Shown here: positions 43,790 to 54,853 of the stretch, piece after piece
Layout of the letters: each line of letters begins with the position of its first letter
Position numbering within the stretch: the first letter of the stretch is position 1
Assembly (NCBI GenBank): GCA_030704615.1
Contig: CM060733.1
Span: 34,596,001 to 34,660,000, forward strand
DNA from: Takakia lepidozioides
Lineage: Eukaryota; Streptophyta; Takakiopsida; Takakiales; Takakiaceae
Direction: 5' to 3'
Length of the DNA stretch: 64,000 nucleotides
Notes under the pieces: model-generated
The model's input: the letters and a program-made list of their open reading frames with translations, nothing else
The model's database searches: none
What the model was told of the DNA's origin: nothing
Translations under genes and position numbers: made by a program

Positions 43790-44682
43790 TGTCGAACGGC
43801 TTTTACTCATCCATCCCTTCGCTATCCGAGGTGGAAACTCCAAGATAGAAGAGTTGGATATCTCTAAGCACTCAGCCCGCTCAGTACTATCAGTCATGAC
43901 CTGCAGCTAGTGAATCATGGTTGTGTTTCCCATTTGTATTCCTTCTTGCCTTCATGTTATCAATTTACCTTATCTGATACTGAAGCATTAGATTGCTTCA
44001 GTATCTACTTAGTTCCAGTTAATCATACATTCAAGTCACATCTTCACTCATGTCTCTCTACACAGTGTGATGGTATCGAATAAGTATCAGATTATGATTT
44101 ATCAGGTATCAGGCCAATGCCATGGTGACTCTAATCCGCCCTACAGTATCACTACAGCTCTGCATGTAATAAGCATCTACTGTTCATCTTTCCTCCTTCT
44201 CTGTGCTCTCGTTCTTGCTCTCCGCCTGATCTCCTCTTCCCATGATCCAGAAGCGCTCCCCGTGAAGTGATCCTCTTTCCGTTGCCGCTCTCCTTATCTG
44301 CCCGCAAGCTGTTCTAACCACCTAACTAACTAACTGTCATCCTGAAGTAACACGTTTCCCTCTGCAGATGTCGTTCCCTCACAGTCGTTCCCTGTCAATG
44401 ATAACTGTTCCCCATGTACTGTGACAGGCTGTGTCAAGCTGTGCCGAACTGTGACTGGCTGTGTAAGGCTGTGTCGGGCTGTGTCGGGTTGTGACTGGCT
44501 GTGTAAGGGTATCGGGCTGTGACTGGCTGTGCGAAGCTGTGTCGGGCTGTGTCGGGCTGTATACCCCCCTTAAAGCCTACTGTTGCCACCCCTAAGGCTC
44601 CTGTTGGTCTCAGTCTGCGCAAAAATTAAGGGTACCCCACAGAACCCGTAAAAGCGTCTAAGTCCCAAGTAGCCCTCTAACA
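43790..44682 (-). repeat. 3' LTR of the pol-less element
   Basis: 893 bp, longer than its partner because the GGCTGTG tract (44420-44570) has more units. Preceded in minus sense by the polypurine tract at 44683-44703. Confidence 0.9.
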
Positions 44683-44714
44683 TTTATCCCTCCCTCTTTC
44701 AAAAAACCGTGTCC

Positions 44715-45355
44715 TCACAGTTTACTGTTTGGGATTAGCAAACCTTTGTGAGCGAGCACCCTTCTGACGGTGAGAGTCTCATAAAGGACTCCGTGTGCGA
44801 GCTCAAGTCCTGTCACTGGTTGACAGAGATGATTGAGCACTACCTGGAAATGTCTGACCCTCCTTTGGCTGATAACGAGGTAACCTCTCAGGCATAGGAG
44901 ATCCCCGTCGTTTCTTCTCTGCCATCTGAAGTGCATAGTCCCTCTGCCATGTCAAAAGAGTCCGCTGAAGAAAGAGTTGTATCAGAATCCTCGTCTCCCC
45001 TTAGGTGTTTTAATGGCCGAACTTTAAGTGGAATCCTGTGTGGCATACAATGTGGTCCGACCATATCTGGAAGTTTAAATTGTACAACTTGTTGTAAGCG
45101 CTGGCAAGCAAAATTAGTGAACGTCCTCAACCTTATCTGTATAGGTAAGAGGTGTGCCAATGACTTTGAACAGTGTAAGTATTTCCATGCCTCATGTCCC
45201 TTAAAGAAAATATCCTCAGGGCCGAATTTCTGTGTTGTTAAATTGTTCCAAGCCGAATGAAACCATGAACGAAGTTGGGAATCCTTCTGCATCATAACTT
45301 TTGCATCATATAGGTACATATGAGGCGGCTGAAGGTAAGACCCAATGATCCCCAC
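44715..45355 (-). pseudogene. 3'-proximal coding remnant of the pol-less element
   Basis: Two adjacent minus-strand frames, 45355-44888 (MGIIGSYLQPPHMYLYDAKV ...) and 44936-44715 (... FQVVLNHLCQPVTGLEL ... KGLLIPNSKL), end just before the polypurine tract. They are out of frame with each other. I recognise no domain. Confidence 0.35.
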
Positions 45356-45599
45356 TGGAATAACTCAGAAATCGGGATTGCATCCTCTGCTACTCAATGT
45401 GATAACGTGCCAGAAAACAAGCAGCATAGTATAATCCACAGCCCATGACAATACTTGATACCTCATTGGTCTTGGTATAAATGTACCCATGTACAATTTG
45501 GAAGGCAATTAATTCCTTCAACATGGACCTGCTTCAGACCAGTACCTCGCAAAGTGATGATCCTCAATGGGTCGATTGTTCGGAAGAACCTTAGTCCTA

Positions 45600-46695
45600 G
45601 TTGCCACTGGCAGCCAAATGCGCATGATCTGATCACGAAGTATGGTTTCGAAAATGCAATGGCAGTGACGACTCCTGCTGACCCTAATACTCAAATGAGT
45701 TTCTACTCTCTTTCGGGTGACTCAAAGAAAGAAGAAAAGGAAAACATCATGGATTACCAATTTCCATATCAGAAATGGTTGGGAGCTTGATGTTTGCAAG
45801 CATCGGGAGTCGTCCTGACATCTCATATGCAGTAAGTACAGTGGCAAAATACGCATCAAGACACATACCTGTGCACTGCAACGCTGTGAAACGGATCATG
45901 AAATACTTGAAGGGAACATCTCATTTTGTTCTGACCTACAATGGGAAGCAAGACACAAATCTGCTCATAGGATTTTGCGACACAGATTATGCTGGTGACA
46001 TAGATGAAAATCCAGATCGGATGTGTCATTATGTTGAACCAAGGAGCAATTGTTTGGAGCAGTCGGAAACAAGCGTGTACTGCTGGATCGACAACTGAAT
46101 CGGAGTACGTTGCGGCTCACATGGCTACGAGGGAGATTATTTGGTTACGGAGACTCATGGACTCCATTAGACATTCACAGAAGACACCCACCCCACTTCA
46201 CAGCGATAACCAGAGTTGCATCAGACTGGTTCACAATCCAGAGTACCATCGTCGAACAAAGCACATAGACGTTTAGTACCATGTCATTTGCGAGAACCAG
46301 ACGAAGGGAGAAATTGATATTCAGTATGTTCACACGAACGATCAGATTGCCGATATTTTCACGAAGGCTCTTGGTCAAACAAGTTCTTTCGTTTTCGCTC
46401 CATGCTTGGGTTGCATTCCCCAGCAAGTAATCTCTGTGCAAACGATCTTTGAAGCATGCATACAATGTCGGACTGAGTGGGAGTGTTGAAATCGAAGATC
46501 CAGTCCGTCATTGACATCTGGACCATGTTGGTCGAATAGTCATAGTCAGCAACTAGGTGGCAGTCCACCGAGCAGTCACAATCACAGATGCCAGTCAGTC
46601 ACATTTTGAATCTCTAGCCAGTTGGATCTCCCGCACTTAGTAGTACTTGTATTTTTTGGTGGCAGACGATACTTAGTTAGTTTTTATGTATGTTC
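45600..46695 (+). mobile_element. Copia 3' fragment (RNase H and LTR start) inside the LTR element
   Basis: Frames contain KYGFENAMAVTTPADPNTQ, MVGSLMFASIGSRPDISYAV, HCNAVKRIMKYLKGTSHFVL, LIGFCDTDYAGD, SSRKQACTAGSTTESEYVAA, LHSDNQSCIRLV, KHIDV, then YVHTNDQIADIFTKALGQ: the usual copia RNase H to C-terminus order, broken by two shifts. A polypurine tract GAGTGGGAG precedes the LTR start TGTTGAAATC (46485). The LTR is cut at about 46695. Its LTR matches the copia at 3.0-5.7 kb. Confidence 0.85.
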
Positions 46696-47241
46696 TTGGG
46701 ATGCCCTGGTTGTAGTCTCAACCTCAGCTGTTGGGTCTACTTCTTCATACTCTTCCTCTTCCAATTTCTTCTCTTTTTCATCATCCAAGTTCTGCCCTTG
46801 GGTTTCTTCTTCACTCATGTAACTCAACTGCAATGGTGTTGGAGAGTCTGAACTCTCCGTTGGCTCTGCCACATCCTCTCCTCCTTCTTCATCTTCCGTC
46901 TCAGAAACTGGAGTTCCTGCTTTTGGTGTTCCATGCCAACTCTTATCAAAGATTTCTGTCAAATCTTTTATCCAGGGATGTACCTCAGATCTTTCACCTC
47001 GTGGTTGATCTTCTTCCAGTACCAATTCCCTTAATCTTTCTTGCAAAGAAAAAGAAGGAGTGGCATCCAACTCTAGTTCTTCCGGTATGGATGATGTACT
47101 CTCTGATCTTAATGGTGTGAGAGGTCCAGATGATTCCCCTATGTCTATTCCTCTCTCCCAAAGATATGGATAATTAGCTTTCAGATAACTTTCTCTTTTT
47201 GCTGAATATCTCTGGAGTCTAGCTTCTCTTTCATCACTCAT
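46684..47241 (-). CDS. Acidic ORF of the pol-less element
   Basis: 185 codons, starting MSDEREARLQRYSAKRESYL and then strongly acidic (ETEDEEGGEDVAEPTESSD; EEEEYEEVDPTAEVE). It ends exactly where the copia LTR fragment begins (about 46690), so its C-terminus is truncated by that insertion. The basic N-terminus and acidic tail could suit a gag-like role, but this is not established. Confidence 0.4.
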   Translation of the reverse strand: MSDEREARLQRYSAKRESYLKANYPYLWERGIDIGESSGPLTPLRSESTSSIPEELELDATPSFSLQERLRELVLEEDQPRGERSEVHPWIKDLTEIFDKSWHGTPKAGTPVSETEDEEGGEDVAEPTESSDSPTPLQLSYMSEEETQGQNLDDEKEKKLEEEEYEEVDPTAEVETTTRASQEHT

Positions 47242-47390
47242 GTCCCATGTCTTTCATTTCTTTAATGTGGCAATAACCAAAACTCTCTTCTGTAGTATCT
47301 CTCGTATATGCCTGGGTTTCTTTCAAGCTTCAATGCACCCTTGGCTATACTAGAAGTCTCCGTTACCATATAACCATATGGCAAACAAGT

Positions 47391-47957
47391 CTAAAAAGCT
47401 GTTCTTGGTGTGAGTTTGATCCACAGAATATCCTTTGGAATCCAATTCTTTACCAGTACAAGCTCTTCATGCATATGAGTATAAATATTCACCTTCCTTT
47501 CCTCCCAGCCTTCAAACTCTACTCGCTTAATGGATAGCAATGCTATCACATAAACCAGTGTTGGTAACCAACGTGCTCTTCCTCTACAGGCCACCTGATA
47601 AATCTTTATCACTCCTTTCTCCAAACCCCACTCAGGGTCAGCATCATGCACTCTCTTAAGAATTTTTTCTTTACAACCATCTGGCAATTCCAAGAACCTC
47701 TGAAAGAATTGTTTGGACAATCTTTCCTTCTCAGTTTCACAGGGAATTTGATTCACATCAAATTCTTTAATTCTCCAACCACCATGATCCCACCAGATGT
47801 CTGTCACATCTGGTTGTTTATGACCCAGGTCCCCAGTATGGTCGCCAAATGTCGAACGGCTTTTACTCACCCATCCCTTCGCTATCCGAGGTGGAAACTC
47901 CAAGATAGAAGAGTTGGATATCTCTAAGCACTCAGCCCGCTCAGTACTATCAGTCAT
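47391..47957 (-). CDS. Unrecognised ORF at the 5' end of the pol-less element
   Basis: 188 codons; the first ~36 lie inside the LTR and are probably not translated as such. The element-specific part includes DVTDIWWDHGGWRIKEFDV, EKERLSKQFFQRFLELPDG, VYVIALLSIKRVEFEGWEE and KDILWIKL. By position it should be gag-like, but I do not recognise a gag core or zinc knuckle. No function is assigned. Confidence 0.45.
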   Translation of the reverse strand: MTDSTERAECLEISNSSILEFPPRIAKGWVSKSRSTFGDHTGDLGHKQPDVTDIWWDHGGWRIKEFDVNQIPCETEKERLSKQFFQRFLELPDGCKEKILKRVHDADPEWGLEKGVIKIYQVACRGRARWLPTLVYVIALLSIKRVEFEGWEERKVNIYTHMHEELVLVKNWIPKDILWIKLTPRTAF

Positions 47958-48685
47958 GACCTGCAGCTAGTGAATCATGGTTGTGCTTCCCATTTGTATT
48001 CCTTCTTGCCTTCATGTTATCAATTTACCTTATCTGATACTGAAGCATCAGATTGCTTCAGTATCTACTTAGTTCTAGTTAATCATGCATTCATTTCACA
48101 GCTTCACTCATGTCTCTCTACACAGTGTGATTGTATCGAATAAGTATCAGATTATGATATATCAGGTATCAGGCCAATGCCATGGTGACTCTAATCCGCC
48201 CTACAATATCACTACAGCTCTGCATGTAATAAGCATCTATTGTTCATATTTCCTCCTTCTCTGTGCTCTTGTTCTTGCTCTCCGCCTGATCTCCTTTTCC
48301 CATGACCTTGAAGCGCTCCCCGTGAAGTGATCCTCTTTCCGTTATCGCTCTCCTTATCTGCCCGCAAGCTGTTCTAACCACCTAACTAACTAACTGTCAT
48401 CCCTGAAGTAACACGTTCCCTCTACAGATGTCATTCCCTCACAGTCATTCCCTGTCAATGATAACTGTTCCCCATGTACTATGACAGGCTGTGTCAAGCT
48501 GTGCCGAGCTGTGATTGGCTGTGTAAGGGCTGTGACTGGCTGTGTCGGGCTGTGTCGGGCTGTATACCCCCTCTAAAGCCTGCTGCTGCCACCCTTAAGG
48601 CTCCTGTTGGTCTCAGTCTGCGCAAAAATTAAGGGTACCCCACAGAACCCGTAAAAGCGTCCAAGTCCCAAGCAGCCCTCTAACA
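47850..48685 (-). repeat. 5' LTR of the pol-less element
   Basis: 836 bp. Contains a GGCTGTG(T/A)-type microrepeat tract (48485-48565) and the same flanking motifs as the other LTR. Ends (minus sense) ...CCGTTCGACA, then TTTGGCGACC. Confidence 0.9.
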
Positions 48686-50568
48686 TCTTGCCCCAATCAG
48701 TACAGTGCGAAGAGGTAGCCTGATTTTACAGCACCGAGAGAAGACCCATGGACTTCCTCCGGTTCATCTTCAAACCAGACCCTAAGCAAAAAATGTGCAA
48801 GGCCTGAAGAGCACGGTCTATATTTTCTCGGGATAAATTGTCCAGCAGTAAGAGGTATCATCAGCGTACATGGACAGTTTAACCATTTCCGGTGAGAAGG
48901 TAGGTAAATGAAGACCAATGATATCCTGCCTAGCTCAAAGAGGTGTCTTAGAGAATAATTCTGCTGCAATGAGAAAGAGGAAGGGAGCTAAGGGGCATCC
49001 CTGTCTGACCGACCTTGAGATAGGGAAAGACTGGGAGATGACACCATTGACCATAACCTTGTTATGGGCCGACCGAAGAAGGATCCCAACCCAAGACAAG
49101 AAGTGGCCATTCACGCCAGTCTTTTCCAGCGCAGCTAGGAGGAAAGTCCAATCTATTGAGTCAAAAGCCTTTTCAAAGTCCAGCATTAAGAAAGCAAGGG
49201 GTTGGTTGTTCAAGGTAGCTCGGTGAAGTGCTTCGTGGGCAAGCAAAATGTTATCCAAAATCATGCGGTCTTTAAGGAAGCCAGTTTGTTCTTTCCTAAT
49301 GATTTTTGGCAGTAGGGGTTGGATTCTGAGAGCAAGCGCTTTGGCGATAATTTTCTAAGTAGTATTGAGCAGGGTGATGGGCCGGTAGTTAGCTATATTA
49401 TCTCTCTCCCTTTCTTTGTAGATCAGAGTGATGAGACCTTCTGAAAATCTGAGAAGGCATCAACTATTTGTGGAGAATGTCGTTGGCCATATAGAGGAAA
49501 TCGTCACCCAGGGTAGACCACATAACTTTGAACAGCTCTACAGGTAGACCGTCCGGACCAGGGCTTTAAAGGGAGGGCAGGGCCTCCACAGCTTTCCCAA
49601 GTTCAGACTCAGTAAACGGTTCTACCAGTTTGACTTTATCCTCCTCAGAAAGGGAACATGGGATGTTTCTGAGGAGAGCCCTCCTAGCCTCCACTACCTC
49701 AGAAGTGTGATCTCTTTTCTGAAAAAGCTGTCTGAAGAAGTCAGCAGCAATGTTGGCCATCTTCTTTGGGACAACACTTTGGATACCAAAGACATCAGAC
49801 AGAGAGGGTATCAAAGTAGATGCACGACGTTGGGTAGCTTTGACAAAAAAAATTTAGACATCTTCTCCCCTTTAAGCGACCAATTGACCCCTGCCTTGGT
49901 CCTCATAAACTGCTCCTCGGAATGTGACAGTAATGAGCGGTTCTTCTCAGCAATTCAACGCTTTCTCTTTTCTAGAGGACTCTTCAGCCTTCTTCCTAGA
50001 CAACTCTTGGCAGATGCTTCTCAGATTCTGCAGTTTGGAGAGAAAAAGAAGAGTGGGGGAAGAGAAGGGGCGGTCAGCAGAGGACCAAACCCTTTGAAGC
50101 TCAAGAACCACCTCTGGGTCTTTGAGGAGTAGGGGGTTTAATTTAAAGAAACCCCTACCCCTCACCCTTGCCCCGGGGTGTGGAGAGAGAGCTAGACAAT
50201 AGAGTGATCGAAACCAGGAGCTATGGGAACAATGAGAGATATGACAATCCACTTTAACAAATGCTCAGAGCAGTAGAACCTATCCAAACGAGCTAGCTAG
50301 GGAGATGTTTGGAGCATGTAAATTTCAGCTCTCCTACATTGGGGGGGTAGCATCCAACAAACTAACCACCAAGCAAAGCGAATCCCATGCATCTCTTTCA
50401 ACAGCAGAAAGACCATGGACGTTTGAGCCAAAGCGTCATTGTCACACTCCATCATATTAAAATCCCCTCCCAATATCCAATGTTGAATGTCCATACGCTG
50501 CATCATTCTCAACCTTACAGTAGACCAAATATCAATATGTTCGACTTCATTGTTAGGGGCATAACCCT
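48686..50568 (-). pseudogene. LINE ORF2: endonuclease C-part and reverse transcriptase
   Basis: From 50568 downwards: APNNEVEHIDIWSTV, then the endonuclease motif ILGGDFNMMECDND (about 50460). A linker frame at 49814-49566 (ADFFRQLFQKRDHTSEV) follows, then RT blocks at 49264-48935 (LAFLMLDFEKAFDSIDW; SVRQGCPLAPFLFLIAAE). The catalytic YADDT lies near 48855-48875 in another frame. Several frameshifts and stops make it inactive. It ends where the LTR element's TSD TCTTG occurs at 48686-48690. Confidence 0.85.
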
Positions 50569-51481
50569 ATTTTAACTAATTCTGGACTTTTGGCTTAAAT
50601 CCGGACCAAACTTAATATATATTTGAATTAAAATTAATTCAAATGTTAATAATATAGGTCATCTTCATCAAGTTATTTTAATATTTTACTGCCCTTCTCA
50701 CACCCAAAACATTATTTCAATGGCATCGTCTCTGAATATTGTGCTTGTCAACATGAAGATTCAATGAAAATTACTATCAAGTTGTATCGAGTATGGTAGA
50801 GTAGGAGTCTACCCCATGTTCGATTCGACACATTTATTTATCGTGATTACATAATGTAATATTACATCATTCGATTTCCCAATGGACGTTCAATGAATTG
50901 TTCAGTATTGCAACTTCACAAGCACTTCAATGTCAAATGGACATCTTATATGTCACATTTTGAAGCAAGTATAACATCACCTGTAATTTCACAAAGTTCA
51001 ATCACACAGAGGGAGTGCACTTGTCTCTCCCCCCTACTGCGCCAAGATGCCAGCTTCGTTGAGAAGCGGCGGGGTTGCATGGAGCATCTGCATGCAAGAC
51101 ACGTCGTCCCTGAACGGTCCAGAGTCGCGCTAAAATAAGGTTGTTTCAAAACAGACGTACGCGCCTAGGGGAAATTTTGGTTGTCGCTTCAGTGGTGGTC
51201 TCTTCTCCACGTCCTCTGCTCATACAATTTCATCCTAGCTGCTTTTCATCTTCAGTTATGACACATCACATCTTAAGATAGAATGAACAGCTGGCTGGAC
51301 GGCTGGTGTATGTAAAAAACCGTTGGATACAGGCAGTTAATGATTACATATGATACCTTGTCAGATGGGTAATGTGGATGGATGAGGATAGATGGCCTAG
51401 TGCAAAGTGGAATGAAACTGCTCATCCAGCTAGCCGTGCATCGGCAGTGACGTTCCTGTATGGGCGCTTCGATCATGTTGT

Positions 51482-53496
51482 TTGATGCTATCCCCAGACG
51501 TACGGCTCGTTGCTCCAGTGCTGGCACACTTTGTTGGACACTGTTCCGTACTCTTCTCTGCTTTACGAATGGCTCTCACAGGAGAGTTGGTAAAATTCTA
51601 CTGTGCTTACAAATCGCTCCCCCTCACCAAAGTGCCAGATGCCAATGGGATGGCAACCGTGGGAGAGGATGTCCTCTGTAGAAGCTTGGATCTGCAAGTT
51701 GGAACTGTGCATGTAGAGAAAGAAGTGCACGACTCCGCCGGTAGGGTTAACAATATGATGATTCTGGAGCCATTCGTGTGCGATGACCGTATTAGACAAT
51801 GGAGAGTTCCAACAAGCACTTACCGCATGCACGGGGATCAACGATATTCATCTGCAGGTTCTACACTCACACCAGGAACTACCGCTTCGGTGGCTCCGGC
51901 CTTCACACCTACTACAATTAAAAAAGAGGACACTAGCACATCGACGGCTTTTGTCCTCCTCTCGGAAAGCTCGGGTGATGACGACATCTCTGAGATTCCA
52001 CCACCTCCAACACACCTATCTTTTGTCGAAGAACTAGATGTGCAGGAGATAGGCAGTGTCGTTCCAAAGTTGCAGTCTATGAAAGGCTTGCCAAACTGCA
52101 GAAATGACGTGCGTGGAATTGCATGGGGGACAATAAATATTATAAGAGCAAAATACCTTCCCGCAGAATTGATGGAGATGTGGTTTTTAAGCTGCCACCT
52201 CTGACGTCCTGTGGAGGTTTGCGGGGACTCATGCAAGGGATGGACAAGAAGCACGACGGACACCCTTGGTGTCGAACTAAGACAACCAACATACATAACC
52301 CTCATGGCTTGTCTTTCCGTAGATCAGTCTGCGTTGGGCACCTACGTTGTGGAAATGAAGCCTGCAACTGCCTGACATTGAGAGGCTCTCCAAACGAGAC
52401 AGAGTGGGAGGGTTGCACGGATAACCCATTCGAGGTTGGGTGCCCACCTCCTAAAAACACGACGTTGCTCTGCAAATATTGCAAAACGGCTCCAACATGC
52501 ATTGGCGCATGCAAGGCCCGCATGTACTATGTGCTCCATCGTTTTCGCGGCCTTACCCGAGCTTGTATTCATCTCGGCAATCATACCCACCCCGTATCGA
52601 AAGGGGATTGTCAAGAAAGTCTTGAAACAATTCGGGGACTTCTACGGCACGAGGTGGAGAATGCTCCTTATGCACCGCCATCTGCAATTGCACTTTCTGC
52701 AAGCAAGAGCTTCTTGCAAAAACACATTCTAGGAGGAGCGGAAGAGAACATAGAGAAATTGGACAGCGAAAAACTGGACGTCATTATGGACTATTTCTCG
52801 ACCCTTAATTCACCAAATGTACGCAACCAGATCAACGCACTCAGAATGGGAACAGGGAGCACATGTTATGTGGATAGCATCCTAGAATTGAAGCGGAGAA
52901 GCATGTACGACTTCATTCAAGACAATGTTTTTCCTAGTGAGGGGTCGTTGAAAGTGTTCTTATTCAAGATGTCCACAGTTGCGGAATGAAGTGGAATTAG
53001 CTTGGTCCGCAGAATGCAGCCCGGTGGCGATCTCCAGAAATCCTGACTCATGTTTGATCATGTGAAACGTGTGAAGGGTCGGATAACCATGGTTGCCCAT
53101 GTGTACGATCCTTCTTACCAAAGAGTTATGACAATTGTAGTGTGTGACATACAATCCGAAGACACTGAGTCTCAAATCCTGATGTGGAAGTCCCTTGTGA
53201 AAGTCATGAGAAATCATGGTGTCTCAGATCCAAACTTTCATGGATTTATGGCCGATAGCGCGCGGGCAAATTGGAATGCAGTCCGGTCTGTTTTTGGAAG
53301 TGGTGATCCGAAAATACCCATGATGGGCAGGGAGCGCACTTGCCTGTTCCATTGGACTCAGTTCCTCCGAAGGCACACCAAGAATTGCATAAAACCAGAG
53401 TTGCAGGAGGAACACATGAGACTCTGCCGGCTGTATAAAGATGTGACAAGCAAGATCGAAGCAAACTCCTTATACCAAACTATAAGGGCATGGTGA
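51482..53496 (+). pseudogene. Transposase-like protein with cysteine-rich N-domain (plant-specific family), disrupted
   Basis: Three frames join. 51482-52122 is a Ser/Thr-rich N-terminus ending NDVRGIAWG; one missing G in a G-run (52124-52128) shifts it into DNKYYKSKIPSRRIDGDVVF. 52123-52989 has a Cys/His-rich block (GHLRCGNEACNCL; LLCKYCKTAPTCIGACKARM; ACIHLGNHTHPV), resembling zinc-finger DNA-binding domains of MULE/FLYWCH-type transposases. A second shift and a TGA near 52985-53048 interrupt SGISLVRRMQPGGDL. 53050-53496 carries VMTIVVCDIQSEDTESQ, HGFMADSARANWNAV and RERTCLFHWTQ, a DDE-like core by appearance. I recall similar uncharacterised proteins in seed-free plants. Assignment as a transposase is inference. 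Confidence 0.55.
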
Positions 53497-53854
53497 TACT
53501 CCTCCGATGCAGCAAGTCAGGATGGCCTCAAAGAACTTGACGACTGGATGGGATTCTGACACTTCAGATACAAACAGTGGGGAGGGTTCATGACAAGAGT
53601 AAGGTCCCTTCTAAATTTCCGATGTTTGCATAAGTTCAATTTGAAATGAACCTTGTGTTAACACGAGGTTGATTTCAAGTTCCGAGAATGTTTATTTGAA
53701 TGTGACTTGATGTGTTCGCAAGTGAACAAATGAGTTTGAGGAACAAATGCAACAAATGGTAGATGCATGCACAATACGATTGATGATGTGACATACACCG
53801 ATAGACATACGACTTCATTTTTTTTTATAAAAATTATTATTATTATTTTAAAAT

Positions 53855-54112
53855 CCCTGGGGGTGATGCAAATCAACCTTGCGTTGACGCAACCTTGATT
53901 TGAGAAATGAAAGCATCATTATATATATATATATATATTTCCTCCCCTGGGGGTGATGCAAATCAACCTTGCATTGACGCAACCTTAATTTGAGAAATGA
54001 AAGCATCTTATATATATATATATATATATATTTCCTCCATGGGGGGTGATGCAAATCAATCTTGCGTTGACGCAACATTGATTTGAGAAATGAAAGCATC
54101 ATTTTTTGAAGT

Positions 54113-54143
<31 letters not shown>

Positions 54144-54420
54144 TTTCCGTCGGGGATGATGCAAATCAACCTTGCGTTGACGCAACATTAATTTGAGAAA
54201 TGAAAGCATAAATTTTTGAATTTGTTTTTTTTTCTCCCTGGGGGGTGATATAAATCAACATTGGGTTGACGCAACCTTGATTTGAGAAATGAAAACATCT
54301 TTTCTTGAAGGTTTTTTTTTCTTTTTTCTTTTTTTTTCTTTTCCTAGGAGGTTGATGCAAATCAACCTTGCGTTGACGCAACCTTGATTTAAGAAATGAA
54401 AGCATCCTTATTTGAGGACT
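53855..54420. repeat. Six-unit tandem repeat (about 90-110 bp) with an internal palindrome
   Basis: Units begin GATGCAAATCAACCTT at about 53865, 53955, 54048, 54158, 54247 (variant) and 54354. In each, AAATCAACCTTGCGT is followed by TG and ACGCAACCTTGATTT, an imperfect 15-bp inverted repeat, then GAGAAATGAAAGCAT and a variable AT- or T-rich spacer ((TA)n or poly-T). A related palindrome stands alone at 53648-53680. Short ORFs here are repeat artefacts. Confidence 0.88.
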
Positions 54421-54853
54421 GTTTTTTGTATTTGTATGGTTGCTAGCCATGTTGTTCTTCGTTTCGTGTCTTACATTGCAAGTCTTGCCAACCTGTTTTG
54501 CACCATGTTTTTTCATAAACCGCAAAGTCGCTTTAGGAATTTCCTGGTGTTTGTCCGGAGAACATCTATCAATGAAAGGTTGGGGGGGAGGAACTTTGAT
54601 AGAACAAACTCATTCTCCTTCGTGTTCATTACGTAACAAGACATTGTACTCTCTGCAATATCTTGTGCCCGTGGACAAAAACCATCCACAAACCACCCGT
54701 GATTTCTCATCCAACCAAGATTTGGATGAGGGAGGAGACTTCTTGGAAAATAAAGTTGGCAAATCTGGGGCGTGGTAGTCGCCTACAATTCCGCAGAAAT
54801 AGGTGGCATCCACGGAATTAGGTCCTACACGTGGGAAACCTTGCTGACGTGGC

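Larger units (their letters stand above)
43790..48685 (-). mobile_element. LTR retrotransposon without pol, with an internal copia fragment
   Basis: LTRs 43790-44682 and 47850-48685 are near-identical apart from a length difference in a GGCTGTG tract. A perfect 5-bp target duplication TCTTG lies at 43785-43789 and 48686-48690. On the minus strand the LTR runs TGTTAGAGGG...CGTTCGACA. A polypurine tract (GAAAGAGGGAGGGATAAA) precedes the copy at 44682, and TTTGGCGACCATACTGGGG follows the copy at 47850 as a likely primer-binding site, which fixes the orientation as minus. The interior has ORFs near both ends but no RT or integrase of its own. A plus-strand copia 3' fragment occupies about 45.6-46.7 kb. 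It inserted into the LINE. Confidence 0.9.
22585..50568 (-). mobile_element. L1-type LINE, 5'-truncated, split into four pieces by later insertions
   Basis: Pieces in LINE order (minus) are 50568-48686, 43789-43481, 25749-24934 and 23739-22585, about 4.2 kb in total. Coding order runs endonuclease (ILGGDFNMME), RT (LDFEKAFDSIDW, RQGCPLAPFLF, YADDT), post-RT region, zf-RVT-type C-terminus (SGFLWKLAHRILPV, LCLTQPETIEHCL), then TLWNLWKVRCCFMYEG and an A-rich tail (T-rich on plus at 22585-22604). The frame reconnects across two of the junctions, so this is one ancestral copy. The 5' end stops inside the endonuclease domain at YAPNNEVEHIDIW, a normal 5' truncation. Confidence 0.88.

Noticed and set aside
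43655-43897. Minus-strand 80-codon ORF identical in part to the start of 47391-47957
   Set aside because: It spans the LTR boundary into LINE sequence; the shared part is LTR, not a gene.
46485-46695. Possible complete copia LTR
   Set aside because: Homology to the LTR at 5316-5705 stops after ~210 bp, so it is a truncated LTR and not a solo or full LTR.
53920-54140. CRISPR-like array in the regularly spaced palindromic repeats
   Set aside because: The spacers are low-complexity (TA or T runs) of uneven length, the host is eukaryotic and there are no cas genes; this is a minisatellite.
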